DNA from: Hyphomicrobium_A sp965243865
GTDB taxonomy: Bacteria > Pseudomonadota > Alphaproteobacteria > Rhizobiales > Hyphomicrobiaceae
Direction: 5' to 3'
DNA length: 64,000 bases
Assembly: GCF_965243865.1 (NCBI RefSeq)
Contig: NZ_OZ251603.1
Location: forward strand, 1,488,001 to 1,552,000
Shown: piece after piece, positions 27,023 through 37,300 of the stretch
Layout of the letters: every line of letters starts with the position of its first letter
How positions within the stretch are numbered: position 1 is the stretch's first letter
The notes under the pieces: model-generated
Seen by the model: only the letters and a program-made list of their open reading frames with translations
What the model was told of the DNA's origin: nothing
The model's database searches: none
Program-made: the position numbers and the translations under genes

Positions 27023-27251
27023 ATAACTTCTTTTGGTTTCGGCCTTAGCAAATGCCAAGTCCACTCGTCGAGCGCCAGAACTATGAAGCTACCATGACTG
27101 CACGCACCATGACAGATACGATCTTTGAAAAGCAGCGTTCGACAGCACATGGCTCGCGCAATGTTGATCGACAGCGGCAGTTCCGCGACGCTGCGACAGA
27201 CGCGCACAACACGCGCGCAACTTTGTCGCTGCCATTGTGCTTGGGTGTGCG

Positions 27252-27611
27252 ATGAAAACTTCTCGCGCAGTTGTCTTCAAGGTATCACCGCGCGCTGTGT
27301 GGGAAGCCGCATGTCAAGCTGGTGCTTTTACCGGGTCAGCCGACGATCAACGCGACGGCTTTATCCATTTGTCGCTTGCCTCACAACTTGCCGGAACGCT
27401 GGCCAAACACTTTCGCGGGCAGAATGACCTGCTGTTGATACAGTTTAACGCGCACGAACTTGGCGACGCGCTCCGCTGGGAAATATCGCGCGGCGGCGAG
27501 GAATTCCCACACCTCTATAGTGCACTGCCTACAGCAATCGCGACAGCGACGCATTCACTGCGCCTCGACGAAGACGGCGTTCCCAGACTACCCGAGGGAT
27601 TTCAATGTTGA
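27252..27611 (+). CDS. DUF952 family protein
   Basis: The 119-residue protein shows the DUF952 layout: VFKVSPRAVWEAA near the start, then GFIHLSLASQLAGTLAKHF, LLLIQFNAHELGDALRWE and FPHLYSALPTAIA. These small cytoplasmic proteins have no firm function, although structures recall ADP-ribosyltransferase-like folds. It overlaps pyrD by seven bases and is probably translated with it. ATG 27252 excludes a non-conserved upstream extension. Confidence 0.85.
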   Translation: MKTSRAVVFKVSPRAVWEAACQAGAFTGSADDQRDGFIHLSLASQLAGTLAKHFRGQNDLLLIQFNAHELGDALRWEISRGGEEFPHLYSALPTAIATATHSLRLDEDGVPRLPEGFQC

Positions 27612-28693
27612 AGGCACTGTTTGACCTCGCGCCGCGCGCACTTAGGCTGCTTGCACCAGAGGAAGCGCACGAGCTCACTCTGAGGGCCCTCGAACTTGGC
27701 GCCCACCCCAACGCGCCACCAGATCCTCCAATGCTCGCGACGAGCTTTGCAGGTCTCACTCTGAGCAATCCCATAGGAATCGCTGCTGGTTTCGACAAAG
27801 ACGCGCGCGTGCCCGACGCAATTCTGCGGCTTGGCTGCGGCTTCGCCGAGATCGGAACCGTCACGCCGCTGCCCCAGCCTGGTAACCCGAAGCCGCGCGT
27901 GTTCAGGCTGCTGCACGATCACGGCGTTATCAATCGTCTCGGCTTCAACAACAGCGGACACGATGCCGCTCTGGAGCGTCTGCGGCGCAGGCCGCGCCAA
28001 GGTATTGTCGGCGTCAACATCGGCGCCAACAAGGATGCAGCCGATCGCATCGCTGACTACGTGCGCGGCATCGACACGTTCTATGACGTCGCAAGTTATT
28101 TCACGATCAACATATCTTCGCCCAACACGCCGGGCTTGCGCGACTTGCAGGACCCGGCCGCCCTGCGCGATTTGCTGACGCGCGTTTTCGCCTCGCGAAC
28201 GAAACAGATGGACGCTGGGAAGCCCAAACGTCCGATCATCGTTAAACTTGCACCTGACATTCCCGAGGAGTTGCTCGTCGAGGTCCTCGCTGTCCTCACC
28301 GAGCAAAACGTCGACGGCATCGCGATCTCGAACACGACCCTATCGCGCCACGGTCTGCGCGATAGCAACGCGCGCGAAGCCGGCGGCCTTTCCGGTCGCC
28401 CGCTGTTCCACCGCTCTACCATCACGCTGGCACGGGTCTATCGAGCGACCGGGGGGAGAACCCCGCTCATCGGCATCGGTGGCATCGACAGCGGTGGCGC
28501 CGCGCTCGCCAAGATCGAAGCCGGCGCCACATTGGTGCAGCTTTACACCGGCTTGATTTACGAAGGCCCGAGCCTCATCGGCCGCATCAAGGCAACGATG
28601 GCCGATGCGGTACGCCGTCACAACGTGCACGCGATCGGCGACCTCGTCGGCCGGCGTGCCGACGAGTGGGCGGCAAAGCCGCTCGAAGGGTAG
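27605..28693 (+). CDS. pyrD: Dihydroorotate dehydrogenase, quinone-linked (class 2)
   Basis: The 362-residue flavoenzyme oxidises dihydroorotate to orotate in pyrimidine synthesis and passes electrons to quinone at the inner membrane. The N-terminal amphipathic extension (about 1-55) is the membrane part of class 2 enzymes. The core shows LSNPIGIAAGFDKDA, GNPKPRVFRL, NRLGFNNSGHD and the active-site ITINISSPNTPGL region, where class 2 enzymes use Ser as base. LIGIGGIDSGGAAL and VQLYTGLIYEGP bind FMN phosphate. It follows DUF952 with overlap and ends seven bases from a convergent gene. Confidence 0.96.
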   Translation: MLKALFDLAPRALRLLAPEEAHELTLRALELGAHPNAPPDPPMLATSFAGLTLSNPIGIAAGFDKDARVPDAILRLGCGFAEIGTVTPLPQPGNPKPRVFRLLHDHGVINRLGFNNSGHDAALERLRRRPRQGIVGVNIGANKDAADRIADYVRGIDTFYDVASYFTINISSPNTPGLRDLQDPAALRDLLTRVFASRTKQMDAGKPKRPIIVKLAPDIPEELLVEVLAVLTEQNVDGIAISNTTLSRHGLRDSNAREAGGLSGRPLFHRSTITLARVYRATGGRTPLIGIGGIDSGGAALAKIEAGATLVQLYTGLIYEGPSLIGRIKATMADAVRRHNVHAIGDLVGRRADEWAAKPLEG

Positions 28694-28700
28694 CCTAAGG

Positions 28701-29000
28701 TTAGCGCGTTCCTGAGGGCGGTGCTGGCGGGTCGTCCGGACCGCGGCTAGCCTTGATCAGCCGCGCAATGAACCAGACCGGCACCACCACCATCGCGCCG
28801 AGAATGAAGTAGCCCAGCACCGACTCGATCGCCCCGAAGCCCAGATCATAAATGCGACGGAGCAGCACATTGATCTGATAGAAGAAATTATCAGGCGTGA
28901 TGCCGAGCGCAGATAGTATGATGCCGACCACGATCGACAGTATGGTGAGCCGGACGAGAACCCCCAGCACGCTCCCGCCGAGAAACGTAGTGCGGTCCAT
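28701..29000 (-). CDS. DUF6460 family small membrane protein
   Basis: The 99-residue protein has two or three hydrophobic segments, at about 9-31 (VLGVLVRLTILSIVVGIILSA) and 60-83 (VLGYFILGAMVVVPVWFIARL). They enclose the loop ITPDNFFYQINVLLRRIYDLG, which is the mark of the DUF6460 family. Members have sometimes been mislabelled as integrases; no such motif is present. The C-terminus is Pro-rich. Function is unknown. It is divergent from the helicase gene and convergent with pyrD. Confidence 0.78.
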   Translation of the reverse strand: MDRTTFLGGSVLGVLVRLTILSIVVGIILSALGITPDNFFYQINVLLRRIYDLGFGAIESVLGYFILGAMVVVPVWFIARLIKASRGPDDPPAPPSGTR

Positions 29001-29080
29001 GGGGTCGTTCTCCTCTCGCGCGCCGAACTAGCGGCGTCCCTATATCTACCGGCTAATGTCGTGTCCCGCCATTAGCACAG

Positions 29081-31711
29081 TTGGCGGGGGCTTTCGACAG
29101 GAACGCGTCCGGTAGTACAGCGTGGCATGATCAGTTGACGACGACGAAACGAGTTAAGAGCACCGCCAAGCGTCGCCGCTCCGATCCCCAGCGGACGGCC
29201 GAGCCGCTGCTTCCCGAACCCTTCGCCGGATGGTTCGCGGCACGTGGCTGGGCACCGCGGCCGCACCAGCTCGCCCTGCTTGAAGCCGCGCGAGAGCGCC
29301 GCTCCACCTTACTGATCGCTCCGACCGGTGCTGGCAAGACGCTCGCCGGGTTCCTGCCGAGCCTCGTCAGCCTTGCCGAAGGGCCGCGCCGCAACCGGTC
29401 CCAGCGCTTGCACACGCTCTATATTTCCCCGCTGAAAGCTCTCGCAGTCGACGTCGCCCGCAATCTCACCGCGCCCATCACCGAGATGCAGCTTCCGATC
29501 CGCACTGAGACGCGCACCGGCGATACCTCCGTTGCGCGCCGCGCGCGGCAACGACACACGCCGCCCGATATCCTGATGACGACGCCGGAGCAGATCGCGC
29601 TGCTCCTGAGCCACCCCGACGCCACCGAACTGTTCGCGGGTCTCGACACCATCATTCTCGACGAGCTTCATGCCCTCGCCTCGACCAAGCGCGGCGACCT
29701 GCTGGCTTTGAACATTGCGCGTTTGCGGGCCATCGTGCCCGGCTTGCGCACTGTCGGCCTTTCGGCCACCGTCGCCCGGCCCTCTGAGCTACGCGCCTAC
29801 CTGGCTCCCCAGGCCACGCCCAGCGACCGGATCGAGATGGCCGAATTAGTGCACATCGCCGGGGGGGCGAAGCCGCAAATCGACATCCTCGAACTCGACG
29901 ACGCGATGCCCGGCGTCGGCCACACCACCCGATACGCCATCAAAGAAATCTATGCCGCCATCGCCGAACGCAAGCTCTGCCTCCTGTTCGTGAACACGCG
30001 CATGCAGGCGGAGCTGCTGTTCCAGGACCTCTGGCGCGTCAACGAGTTGAACCTGCCCATCGGCTTGCACCACGGCTCGCTCGACGCCCAGCAGCGCCGC
30101 AAGGTGGAAGCCGCCATGGCCGCCGGCACACTCCGCGCCGTCGTCGCCACCTCCACCCTCGACCTCGGCATCGACTGGGGCGACGTCGACCTCGTCATCC
30201 ACGTTGGTGCCCCCAAAGGGGCCAGCCGCTTCATCCAGCGCATCGGCCGCTCCAACCACCGCTTTGATGAGCCATCGCAAGCGCTTCTCGTACCCTCGAA
30301 CCGCTTCGAGGTACTGGAGTGCCGCGCCGCCGTCGATGCCGCCGAAGCCGGCGCCCAGGACGTCACCTTCTCGCGGCGCGGTGCCCTCGACGTGCTTGCC
30401 CAGCACATCCTCGGCACCGCCTGCGCCGGCCCCTTTGATCCCGCCGCGCTCTATGCCGAGGTGACATCCGCGGCCCCTTATGCCGCGCTCGACCGAGCCA
30501 CGTTCGGCCGTGTGCTCGGCTTCACCGCCGACGGCGGCTATGCACTCAAGAGCTACGAGCGCTACGCCAAGCTCAAGGCCATGCCCGACGGGCGTCTGCG
30601 CATCGCCCATCCCCGCTTCGCGCAAAGCTACCGCATGAATGCCGGCACCATCGTCGCCGCGCCCACTATCAAGGTGCGGCTCGCCGGCCGACGCTCAGCC
30701 GCCATGCGCCACGGCTTCGTCGGCGGGCGCGTCATGGGCGAGGTCGACGAATACTTCATCGAGCAGCTTCGCCCCGGCGACGCCTTCGTCCTTGCAGGGA
30801 AGGTGCTGCGCTTCGAGGGCATGAGCGAGAACGAAGCATTCGTCAGCCGGGCCAGCGCCCGCGATCCTGTCATACCCAGTTACAACAGTGGCAAATTTCC
30901 CCTTTCGACGCATCTGGCCGAGCGCGTGCGCGCTATGCTCGCCGACGCCTCCCAGTGGAACCGCTTGCCCTCGTCGGTCGCCCGATGGCTGGAACTGCAA
31001 GAGGAGCGCTCCGCCATCCCGGGTCGTGACGAATTGCTGGTCGAAACCTTCGCCCGCCGCAACTGCCACTACCTTGTGACGTATCCGTTCGAAGGCCGGC
31101 TCGCGCACCAGACACTGGGCATGCTGCTGACGCGCCGCCTCGACCGTGTTGGCGCTTCGCCCCTCGGCTTCGTCGCCAACGACTATGGCATGGCAGTCTG
31201 GGGACTGGGCGATCTGTCGGCTCTCGTCGCCTCGGGCAAGCTCGACCTCGATGATCTTTTCGACGAGGACATGCTCGGCGACGACCTCGACGCCTGGCTA
31301 GCGGAATCGAACCTCATGAAGCGCACCTTCCGCCAGGTCGCGCTCATCGCCGGCCTTGTCGAGCGTCGCCACCCAGGTCGAGAGAAGACCGGGCGCCAAG
31401 TCGCGCTATCGACCAACCTCATCTACGACGTGCTTCGCCGCCACGATCCCCACCACATCCTTCTTGAGGCCGCCTGGGCCGATGCGGCCACAGGCCTGCT
31501 CGACATTGCCCGCTTGGGCGATTTTCTGCGCCGAATCAACGGCAGAATCAGGCATCAACCATTAGACAGACTGTCGCCGCTTTCCGTGCCGATCCTTCTG
31601 GAGATGGGCAAAGAGGCTGTCGCTGGCTTCGCGCGGGAGGATCTGCTGCGTGAAGCTGCGGCCATGTCGCGGCTCCAGGGCCCGATAGAGGAGACGCAAT
31701 GCTCGAACTGA
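29081..31711 (+). CDS. Ligase-associated DNA-damage-response DEXH helicase (Lhr-type)
   Basis: The frame codes 876 residues of a superfamily 2 helicase: IAPTGAGKTLAGFLPSL (Walker A), LDELHAL (DExH), GLSATVARP, STLDLGIDWGDVD and QRIGRSNHR, then a long Lhr-type C-terminal half. It belongs to the family encoded with PdeM, an ATP-dependent ligase and an exonuclease in bacterial DNA repair. Here PdeM follows with a 13-base overlap, but the ligase and exonuclease are absent. The start is unsure: this frame opens at TTG 29081, another TTG lies at 29135, and no ATG precedes the domain. The family usually starts nearer the second. Confidence 0.9.
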   Translation: MAGAFDRNASGSTAWHDQLTTTKRVKSTAKRRRSDPQRTAEPLLPEPFAGWFAARGWAPRPHQLALLEAARERRSTLLIAPTGAGKTLAGFLPSLVSLAEGPRRNRSQRLHTLYISPLKALAVDVARNLTAPITEMQLPIRTETRTGDTSVARRARQRHTPPDILMTTPEQIALLLSHPDATELFAGLDTIILDELHALASTKRGDLLALNIARLRAIVPGLRTVGLSATVARPSELRAYLAPQATPSDRIEMAELVHIAGGAKPQIDILELDDAMPGVGHTTRYAIKEIYAAIAERKLCLLFVNTRMQAELLFQDLWRVNELNLPIGLHHGSLDAQQRRKVEAAMAAGTLRAVVATSTLDLGIDWGDVDLVIHVGAPKGASRFIQRIGRSNHRFDEPSQALLVPSNRFEVLECRAAVDAAEAGAQDVTFSRRGALDVLAQHILGTACAGPFDPAALYAEVTSAAPYAALDRATFGRVLGFTADGGYALKSYERYAKLKAMPDGRLRIAHPRFAQSYRMNAGTIVAAPTIKVRLAGRRSAAMRHGFVGGRVMGEVDEYFIEQLRPGDAFVLAGKVLRFEGMSENEAFVSRASARDPVIPSYNSGKFPLSTHLAERVRAMLADASQWNRLPSSVARWLELQEERSAIPGRDELLVETFARRNCHYLVTYPFEGRLAHQTLGMLLTRRLDRVGASPLGFVANDYGMAVWGLGDLSALVASGKLDLDDLFDEDMLGDDLDAWLAESNLMKRTFRQVALIAGLVERRHPGREKTGRQVALSTNLIYDVLRRHDPHHILLEAAWADAATGLLDIARLGDFLRRINGRIRHQPLDRLSPLSVPILLEMGKEAVAGFAREDLLREAAAMSRLQGPIEETQCSN

Positions 31712-32421
31712 AACCTGAGCGCCTCGCCTATGACGACTTCCAGGACCAGGAAATCTCCGTCTGCGGCAAGCGCTTTCGGGCCGATATGTCCGGCGCCCTC
31801 TATTGGCCCAGCGAGGACGTGCTCATCGTCGCCGACCTGCATCTTGAAAAGGGCTCCTCCCTCGCCAGCCGCGGCCAGCTCGTTCCACCCTACGACACCC
31901 GCGAGACGCTGCAGAAACTCGCCGAAGCCATCGACCGCACGGACGCCGCAACCATCATCGCGCTCGGTGACAGCCTGCACGACGTCGATGCCTCCGCGCG
32001 CATCGGCCTGGAAGAGATCGAGATCCTGCAGATCATGCAGGACGAGCGCGAGTGGATCTGGGTCACCGGCAACCACGACCCTTCGATCGGCTCACGCCTC
32101 GGCGGCACTGTCGTCACCGAGATAGAGGTCGAAGGCATCGTCCTGCGCCACGAGCCCCGGCCCGGCCACGTAACACACGAGATCGCCGGGCATCTGCATC
32201 CCGCTGCCAAGCTCTCCATGTACGGCTACACGCTTCGCCGCCCCTGCTTCGTCGGCAACGGCCGTCGCCTCGTGATGCCGGCTTTCGGCACTTACACAGG
32301 GGGCCTCAATATCCTCGAAGACGCGTTCGAACCGCTGTTCAGCAACGATGGCATGCATGTCTGGATACTGGGCCAGGAAGGCCTCTACCCGGTCGCAACG
32401 CGTCTCCTGAAGGAAGACTGA
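31699..32421 (+). CDS. pdeM: Ligase-associated DNA-damage-response endonuclease PdeM
   Basis: The 240-residue protein is a calcineurin-type metallophosphoesterase with VADLHLEKG, ALGDSLHD, WVTGNHDP and the late GHLHPAAK. This is the usual D-x-H, G-D, G-N-H-D and G-H-x-H order for binding two metals. PdeM acts with the helicase upstream in a repair set. It starts inside the helicase gene (overlap 31699-31711) with GAGGAGA in front, so translation is coupled. Confidence 0.92.
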   Translation: MLELKPERLAYDDFQDQEISVCGKRFRADMSGALYWPSEDVLIVADLHLEKGSSLASRGQLVPPYDTRETLQKLAEAIDRTDAATIIALGDSLHDVDASARIGLEEIEILQIMQDEREWIWVTGNHDPSIGSRLGGTVVTEIEVEGIVLRHEPRPGHVTHEIAGHLHPAAKLSMYGYTLRRPCFVGNGRRLVMPAFGTYTGGLNILEDAFEPLFSNDGMHVWILGQEGLYPVATRLLKED

Positions 32422-32423
32422 TC

Positions 32424-33275
32424 TTACGCGTTGCGCCGTTTGAAGAACGTCGAGGCAAGCAGCCCCGATCCCACCGCGACCAGCACGGCGAACAGGCCAT
32501 ACCCTGCCGGATGCAGGAACGCGAAGTTGTGCACCACACGCTCGAGGCCCGCGCGGTGCAGCGTCACGCGTGCGATGTGCGCGCTGACCGCCTCTCCCTT
32601 GCGGAACAGGTATGTGCGCGCCACCAGCGGTCCCACCGGCACGTTAGCCGGCAGCGGAATGGCTGCGCGGAACAGGCTGCGCCCTGCGAACACAACGCCA
32701 TCTTTCGGCTCGGTGACGTAGAGCTTCTGCTTCTTCTTCAAGCGGATGACGGCGTCACGAAAAGCGGCGACCTCGTATTCCTTGAGCACGCCCTTGTAGC
32801 TTGCGCTCGGCGTCATCTTGATGTGCTGGAACCCGATAGCGTTGCGCTCCAGGACGCTCGGCCCGGCGATCTCCTCGATCGGTCGCGTCGACGCGATGGC
32901 GTAATAGCTCGGCACCGAGCTGAACGTCACCGACGAGGTATTGATCCAGACACCGCCCACATCGCTCTTGCGCCGCACGACAATGGGGAACGGCGTTCCC
33001 TCGACCACCACCACGACATCGTAATAGTTGGCATCGCCCTCGGGCGCCTGGCTGTTGTCGATGGCGCCGAAAACGATGATCTCGTGCCCGGTGAAGCCGG
33101 TCGTCACTTCCAGGGTACGCGTGGACACGTCCGCTTCGACGGTCTCCAACGGTGCATCGGCGCTCGGCGTCGCCGCCGGACGCGGCGGCCCGACGCGCGG
33201 CGCACGAGAGTCTTGCGCCAGCGCCGGCAGCAGCATGGCAAGGATGACGAGCAGAGCGAGCGGCGTCCGCGCCAT
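32424..33275 (-). CDS. TIGR02186 family membrane-anchored protein
   Basis: The 283-residue protein has a signal peptide at 1-20 (ending ALA/QD). A periplasmic domain begins around TRTLEVTTGFTGHEIIVFGA, and VVVEGTPFPIVVRRKSD and GVWINTSSVTFSSVPSYYAI follow. A C-terminal membrane helix lies at about 255-277 (FLHPAGYGLFAVLVAVGSGLLA), with a basic cytoplasmic end (FFKRRNA). This is the TIGR02186 family, regularly paired with TauE/SafE exporters. Its start touches the stop of the exporter gene upstream (33275), so the two form an operon and perhaps one complex. Confidence 0.85.
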   Translation of the reverse strand: MARTPLALLVILAMLLPALAQDSRAPRVGPPRPAATPSADAPLETVEADVSTRTLEVTTGFTGHEIIVFGAIDNSQAPEGDANYYDVVVVVEGTPFPIVVRRKSDVGGVWINTSSVTFSSVPSYYAIASTRPIEEIAGPSVLERNAIGFQHIKMTPSASYKGVLKEYEVAAFRDAVIRLKKKQKLYVTEPKDGVVFAGRSLFRAAIPLPANVPVGPLVARTYLFRKGEAVSAHIARVTLHRAGLERVVHNFAFLHPAGYGLFAVLVAVGSGLLASTFFKRRNA

Positions 33276-34201
33276 TAGTTCGCCCCCCCGATCACCGGCC
33301 CGATGGAGTAGATCTCCACAGGCTTGTTCATCAGGTCCCAGCCGATGCGCAGGCAGACCAGCAGCACCAGCCCCGCCAGCAGAAAACGCAGCTGCTCGCC
33401 TTTGAGTTTTGCCCCTGCCGCAGCGCCGAACTGCGCCCCGATCACCCCGCCGACGATAAGCAGCAGCGCCAGCACGACATCGACAGACTTGTTCTGCACC
33501 GCCTGTAAGAACGTCGTCACCGCCATCACGAACGTAATCTGGAACAGCGACGTGCCGATGACCACGCTCGTTGGCACGCGCAGCAGGTAGATCATCGCCG
33601 GAACCATGACGAAGCCACCGCCCACGCCCATGATTGCCGCCATGAAGCCAACGAACGCGCCGATCATCGCCGGCGGTAAGGCACTGATATAGAGCTTCGA
33701 TCGATGGAACCGCATCTTGAGAGGCAGACCGTGCACCCAGCTGTGCTGCCCGGTCTTGCGCGGTGACGCTTGCCCCGTCTGCCGCTTGCGGATTGTCCCG
33801 ACGCTTTCGATCATCATCAAAGCGCCGACGGCGCCGAGGAACAGCACGTAGCTCAACGCCACGAACAGGTCGAATTGGCCCACCTGGCGCAGGATCTTCA
33901 TCAAGGAAACGCCGACCACCGATCCGACGACGCCGCCCACGACCAGCACCGCACCCATCTTTATGTCGACGTTATTGCGCTGGTACTGCGCGACCGCCCC
34001 CGATACCGACGAGGCCAGAATCTGCATCGAGCCAGTACCGACGGCCACCGCAGTCGGCACGCCCATGAACATCAACAACGGCGTCAGCAGGAAGCCACCG
34101 CCAACCCCGAACATTCCCGAAAGGAAACCGACCGCCCAGCCCATGCCGAGAAAGAGCGCCGCGTTGACGGACATCTCGGCAATCGGCAGGTAGATGTTCA
34201 T
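33275..34201 (-). CDS. TauE/SafE family sulfite/anion exporter
   Basis: The 308-residue inner-membrane protein has about eight hydrophobic segments in two repeated halves. Each half starts with the family repeat: GFLSGMFGVGGGFLLTPLL near residue 26 and GFMAAIMGVGGGFVMVPAM near 190. TauE/SafE proteins move sulfite, sulfoacetate or other sulfur anions. ATG 34201 (MNIYLPIAEMSVN) was chosen over an upstream frame that codes an unlikely lead. It shares its last base region with the next gene, TIGR02186. Which anion is carried cannot be told from sequence. Confidence 0.88.
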   Translation of the reverse strand: MNIYLPIAEMSVNAALFLGMGWAVGFLSGMFGVGGGFLLTPLLMFMGVPTAVAVGTGSMQILASSVSGAVAQYQRNNVDIKMGAVLVVGGVVGSVVGVSLMKILRQVGQFDLFVALSYVLFLGAVGALMMIESVGTIRKRQTGQASPRKTGQHSWVHGLPLKMRFHRSKLYISALPPAMIGAFVGFMAAIMGVGGGFVMVPAMIYLLRVPTSVVIGTSLFQITFVMAVTTFLQAVQNKSVDVVLALLLIVGGVIGAQFGAAAGAKLKGEQLRFLLAGLVLLVCLRIGWDLMNKPVEIYSIGPVIGGAN

Positions 34202-34333
34202 CAGCAGATACTTGCGCGAATGACTTGCGGCGGACAACGGTGCCCGCGTGATGCTCCCATGGCTCGCTCCGGTCAAGGCGCAAGCCACTCCCCATCCCAA
34301 CATATGGGGTGGAAGTAAAGATCCGCATCCTCA

Positions 34334-34370
34334 AAAAAGCGAAATGCGCCGCTGAGACAGCGGCGCATTA
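34334..34370 (-). terminator. Rho-independent terminator of the PodJ-like gene
   Basis: Read leftward, AATGCGCCGCT (34360-34370) pairs perfectly with AGCGGCGCATT (34344-34354) around a five-base loop. CGCTTTTTT follows. It lies 28 bases after the stop of the PodJ-like gene. Confidence 0.88.
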
Positions 34371-34398
34371 GCAAAAACTGATGAGTACGTCTCTGAGA

Positions 34399-37300
34399 TT
34401 AGCCGCGGCGGGTGCCGTCGCGCCATGCCTGCCCGGCAAGCCGCGCATCGTTGGCCATGTTGGGCATCGCCTTCGCACGCCAGTCCTTGGCCGCAGTCTC
34501 GGCCGCGGCAACATCGCCCGCGCTCAGCTTCGCCTTCACGCTATCGCGCCGTGCTGCGGCATCCTTGTCGCCCGACTTTGCAGCCAGAACCAACCACTTG
34601 TAGGCCTGCTGCTGGTCCTTCGCGACGCCCATGCCGTTTTCGTACAGCACGGCAAGATTGAACTGGCTGTCGCCAAGGCCGAAATCGGCAGCAGCGGTGA
34701 ACCAGCGGGCCGCGGACTTGTAATCCGGCTTCGGGCTGCGCGAGGCGAGCAGAACCGCAAGGTTATGCATCGCCTTCACATTCCCTTGAACGGCGGCCCG
34801 CTCGTACCAGACCTGGGCGCGCTGCGGATCGGCCTTCACGCCCATGCCGCGCTCGTAAAGAGTGCCGAGCCGGAACTGCGCCATCGGGAAACCCTTGGAG
34901 GCGGCCCGCTGATACCATTGCGCCGCCTCGGTTAGATCCTGATCCGTGCCCTTCCCCTCGGCGAGGCGCGAGGCAACCTCGAACTGCGCCGAAACATCAC
35001 CCTGGGCGGCCGCAAGACGCAGCGAATAAGGACCGACCGTAGCCGGCGGCAGCGTGATGGCACCGCTATCGGCCGTGTCGACGCCGCTCTCGCGCAGCAG
35101 CTGGTCCTGCATCAGCGCCGCAGGCGTTGCATGAGCGGCAGCAATGCCGACCTGGCCCGAAAGATGCGCCATGCGTGCCTGCTCGTTGAACTGAGCCACC
35201 TGCTCACCGCTCGGGCCTACATCTGCGTTCTGCAGAGCGATGCCATCGGGCAACGAGGCCGTATCGATCGGCGCGCCAACCGCGTTGGCATCCTCGTATC
35301 GCTCGTCACCCATCGAGGGCAGCGGAGCCTGCATGTCCTGGCGCGTCTGCTTCGAGGGAGCGTTCAGCGGCGGAACCAGGCGCGGCTGAGCCGGAACCAC
35401 CGGTTCGGCATCCATCGGCTCTTCGGCAGCATGACCGGCAGCAGCCGGGTCGAGCGTTACGGCTGCCGGCGTGACCGCGTCGAGGTGATCGACATTCGTC
35501 CGCGGCATGAAGAAGATGGCCGCCGGGATCGCCGCCAGCAGCACCAAGAGGCTCATCGCCACCCGTTGCGAGCGAAAGGAGAAGATCGAGCGGCGGCGCG
35601 GCTTCGCAGCCTGCTCCCGCGTGCCCACAGAAAGCTCACCTGAGCGCAGGTCGTCGTCAGAGACCTCCGGCTTGCTCGCAGCTTTCAGCTTGGCGCGGTG
35701 TGCATCGGCGATGAAGTCGTGGCGCAGAACCTCGATCGGGCGCTTCGCCGGCTGCGGCTCGCCGAAGCTCAGCGCTTCCGCATCGCGTGCGCTGGAGAAG
35801 GCCTCATCAAGGTTGAAACTCGAGGTGGTGTAAACCGGGATGCGCGGCGGTGCAGTATTCTCACTGACCTCATCGGCCATGAAGGCTCGCATGTCGGCGG
35901 GTGACGACTCCGCTTCCTCCGGCGGGAGAAAATCGGAAGCTTCGCCCACTTCAGCCCCGGTGACCTCCGCAAGGCCGCGCATTTCGGCAAATACCGTCGC
36001 GGTAGCCGGAATGAGATCGTCGTCATACGACACGGGAGCCGGTTTCGCTGCCACGGGAGGAGCCGGCGGCGTCGGAGCTACGCTGGCCATCGGCTGCTGC
36101 TGCGGCCGCTCCGGCTGTGCCATTATGGTGGCGGGAGCATGCGGCTGCGTGGAGGCCTGCGGCTGCGTCAGCTCCAGGCCATCGATCCGGTCCAGCACGC
36201 GAATGATCGCCTGCTGCATCGTCTCCAGCATGCTGGCGTTGTTCTCGTCGTTGTGACGGCGCTCGTTGATCAGGCTTTCCAGCATGCCGCGCACTTCGCC
36301 GATCTCTCGGGCGCTCGTGTCGCGCTCATGGGAATTCGCCGCGAAGCTGGCCGCAACGCGCTGAGCCGCGGACTGGGCGACTTCATCATAGTCCACATCG
36401 TGCGCCGAGCTGCGGCTCACCAGACCGGAAAGGCGCTCGTCGGAGAGCTGCACCGCGATCATGCGCAGCTGCGCATCAATGGCATCCAGCCGGCCCACGT
36501 CAGCTGTAACCTGCACACCCTCGTTGAAGAGGCGCGTCAGGCGCTCATCGGAAAGCTGCGAGGTAAGCGTGCCAAGGTGCGCATCGATCATGTCGAGACG
36601 CGCCATCTGGCGACGAAGCTGATTGAGCTGTGTGGCGATCTCCTCGATCTGCGCTTCGGCCACGCGCAGCTCTTCCAGATCGGCGCGCGTCGCCATCTGG
36701 CCGATCATCGTGTTGATCTGCGTCTCGAGCTGGTCGAACCGGTTTGTCAGCGAAGCAAGCGCCGCCTCGGGCCGGATCTGCCTCAGAGATTCTTCAATGC
36801 GCGCCGCGATCTCGGCGAAGCGCTGATCGAGCAAATTGGAATCCATCGCACAGCCGCGCGGCGCAGCTTGCGGACTGGGCATGCCGCCACCCATCGCAGC
36901 GGCGTACTGCGGGCGATCCGAAGCGCGATTGCTGACGGCTCGTGCGGTGCTGCGGACACTCGCTGCGGCGACGGTAGCGCCCTCACGGCGGGCATGCACC
37001 GCGAATGCCTCACCCGACTCGTAGAGCTCTGCGAGCGCGTTGGCAGCAGCATCGTCCCAAGCATTGCTGTCGTATCTGGCTTCCGCGCGGCGCTGTCCGG
37101 CGGGAGCACCCAGCGCGATAACCTGATCGGGCTGCGCCCGGCCGACGCGCACATCGTCCTCGGTAACGAAGCGCACTTCCTTGGACCGCCGCTCGCCGGC
37201 CCGCTGGGCGCCGCTGTACGGAACCAATGCCCCGCGGCTCAGGTCCGAAAGCCGCTCGCCCAAACGTTGCATCTGCTGCTGAATGCGCTCGACGTCAGGC

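Noticed and set aside
28701..29000. Possible integrase, as this family is sometimes labelled
   Set aside because: The protein is a 99-residue membrane protein with no recombinase residues; DUF6460 is the better call.
32052..33278. 408-codon open frame on the plus strand
   Set aside because: It overlaps pdeM in another frame and is antisense to the TIGR02186 gene; it is rich in Arg/His with no domain.
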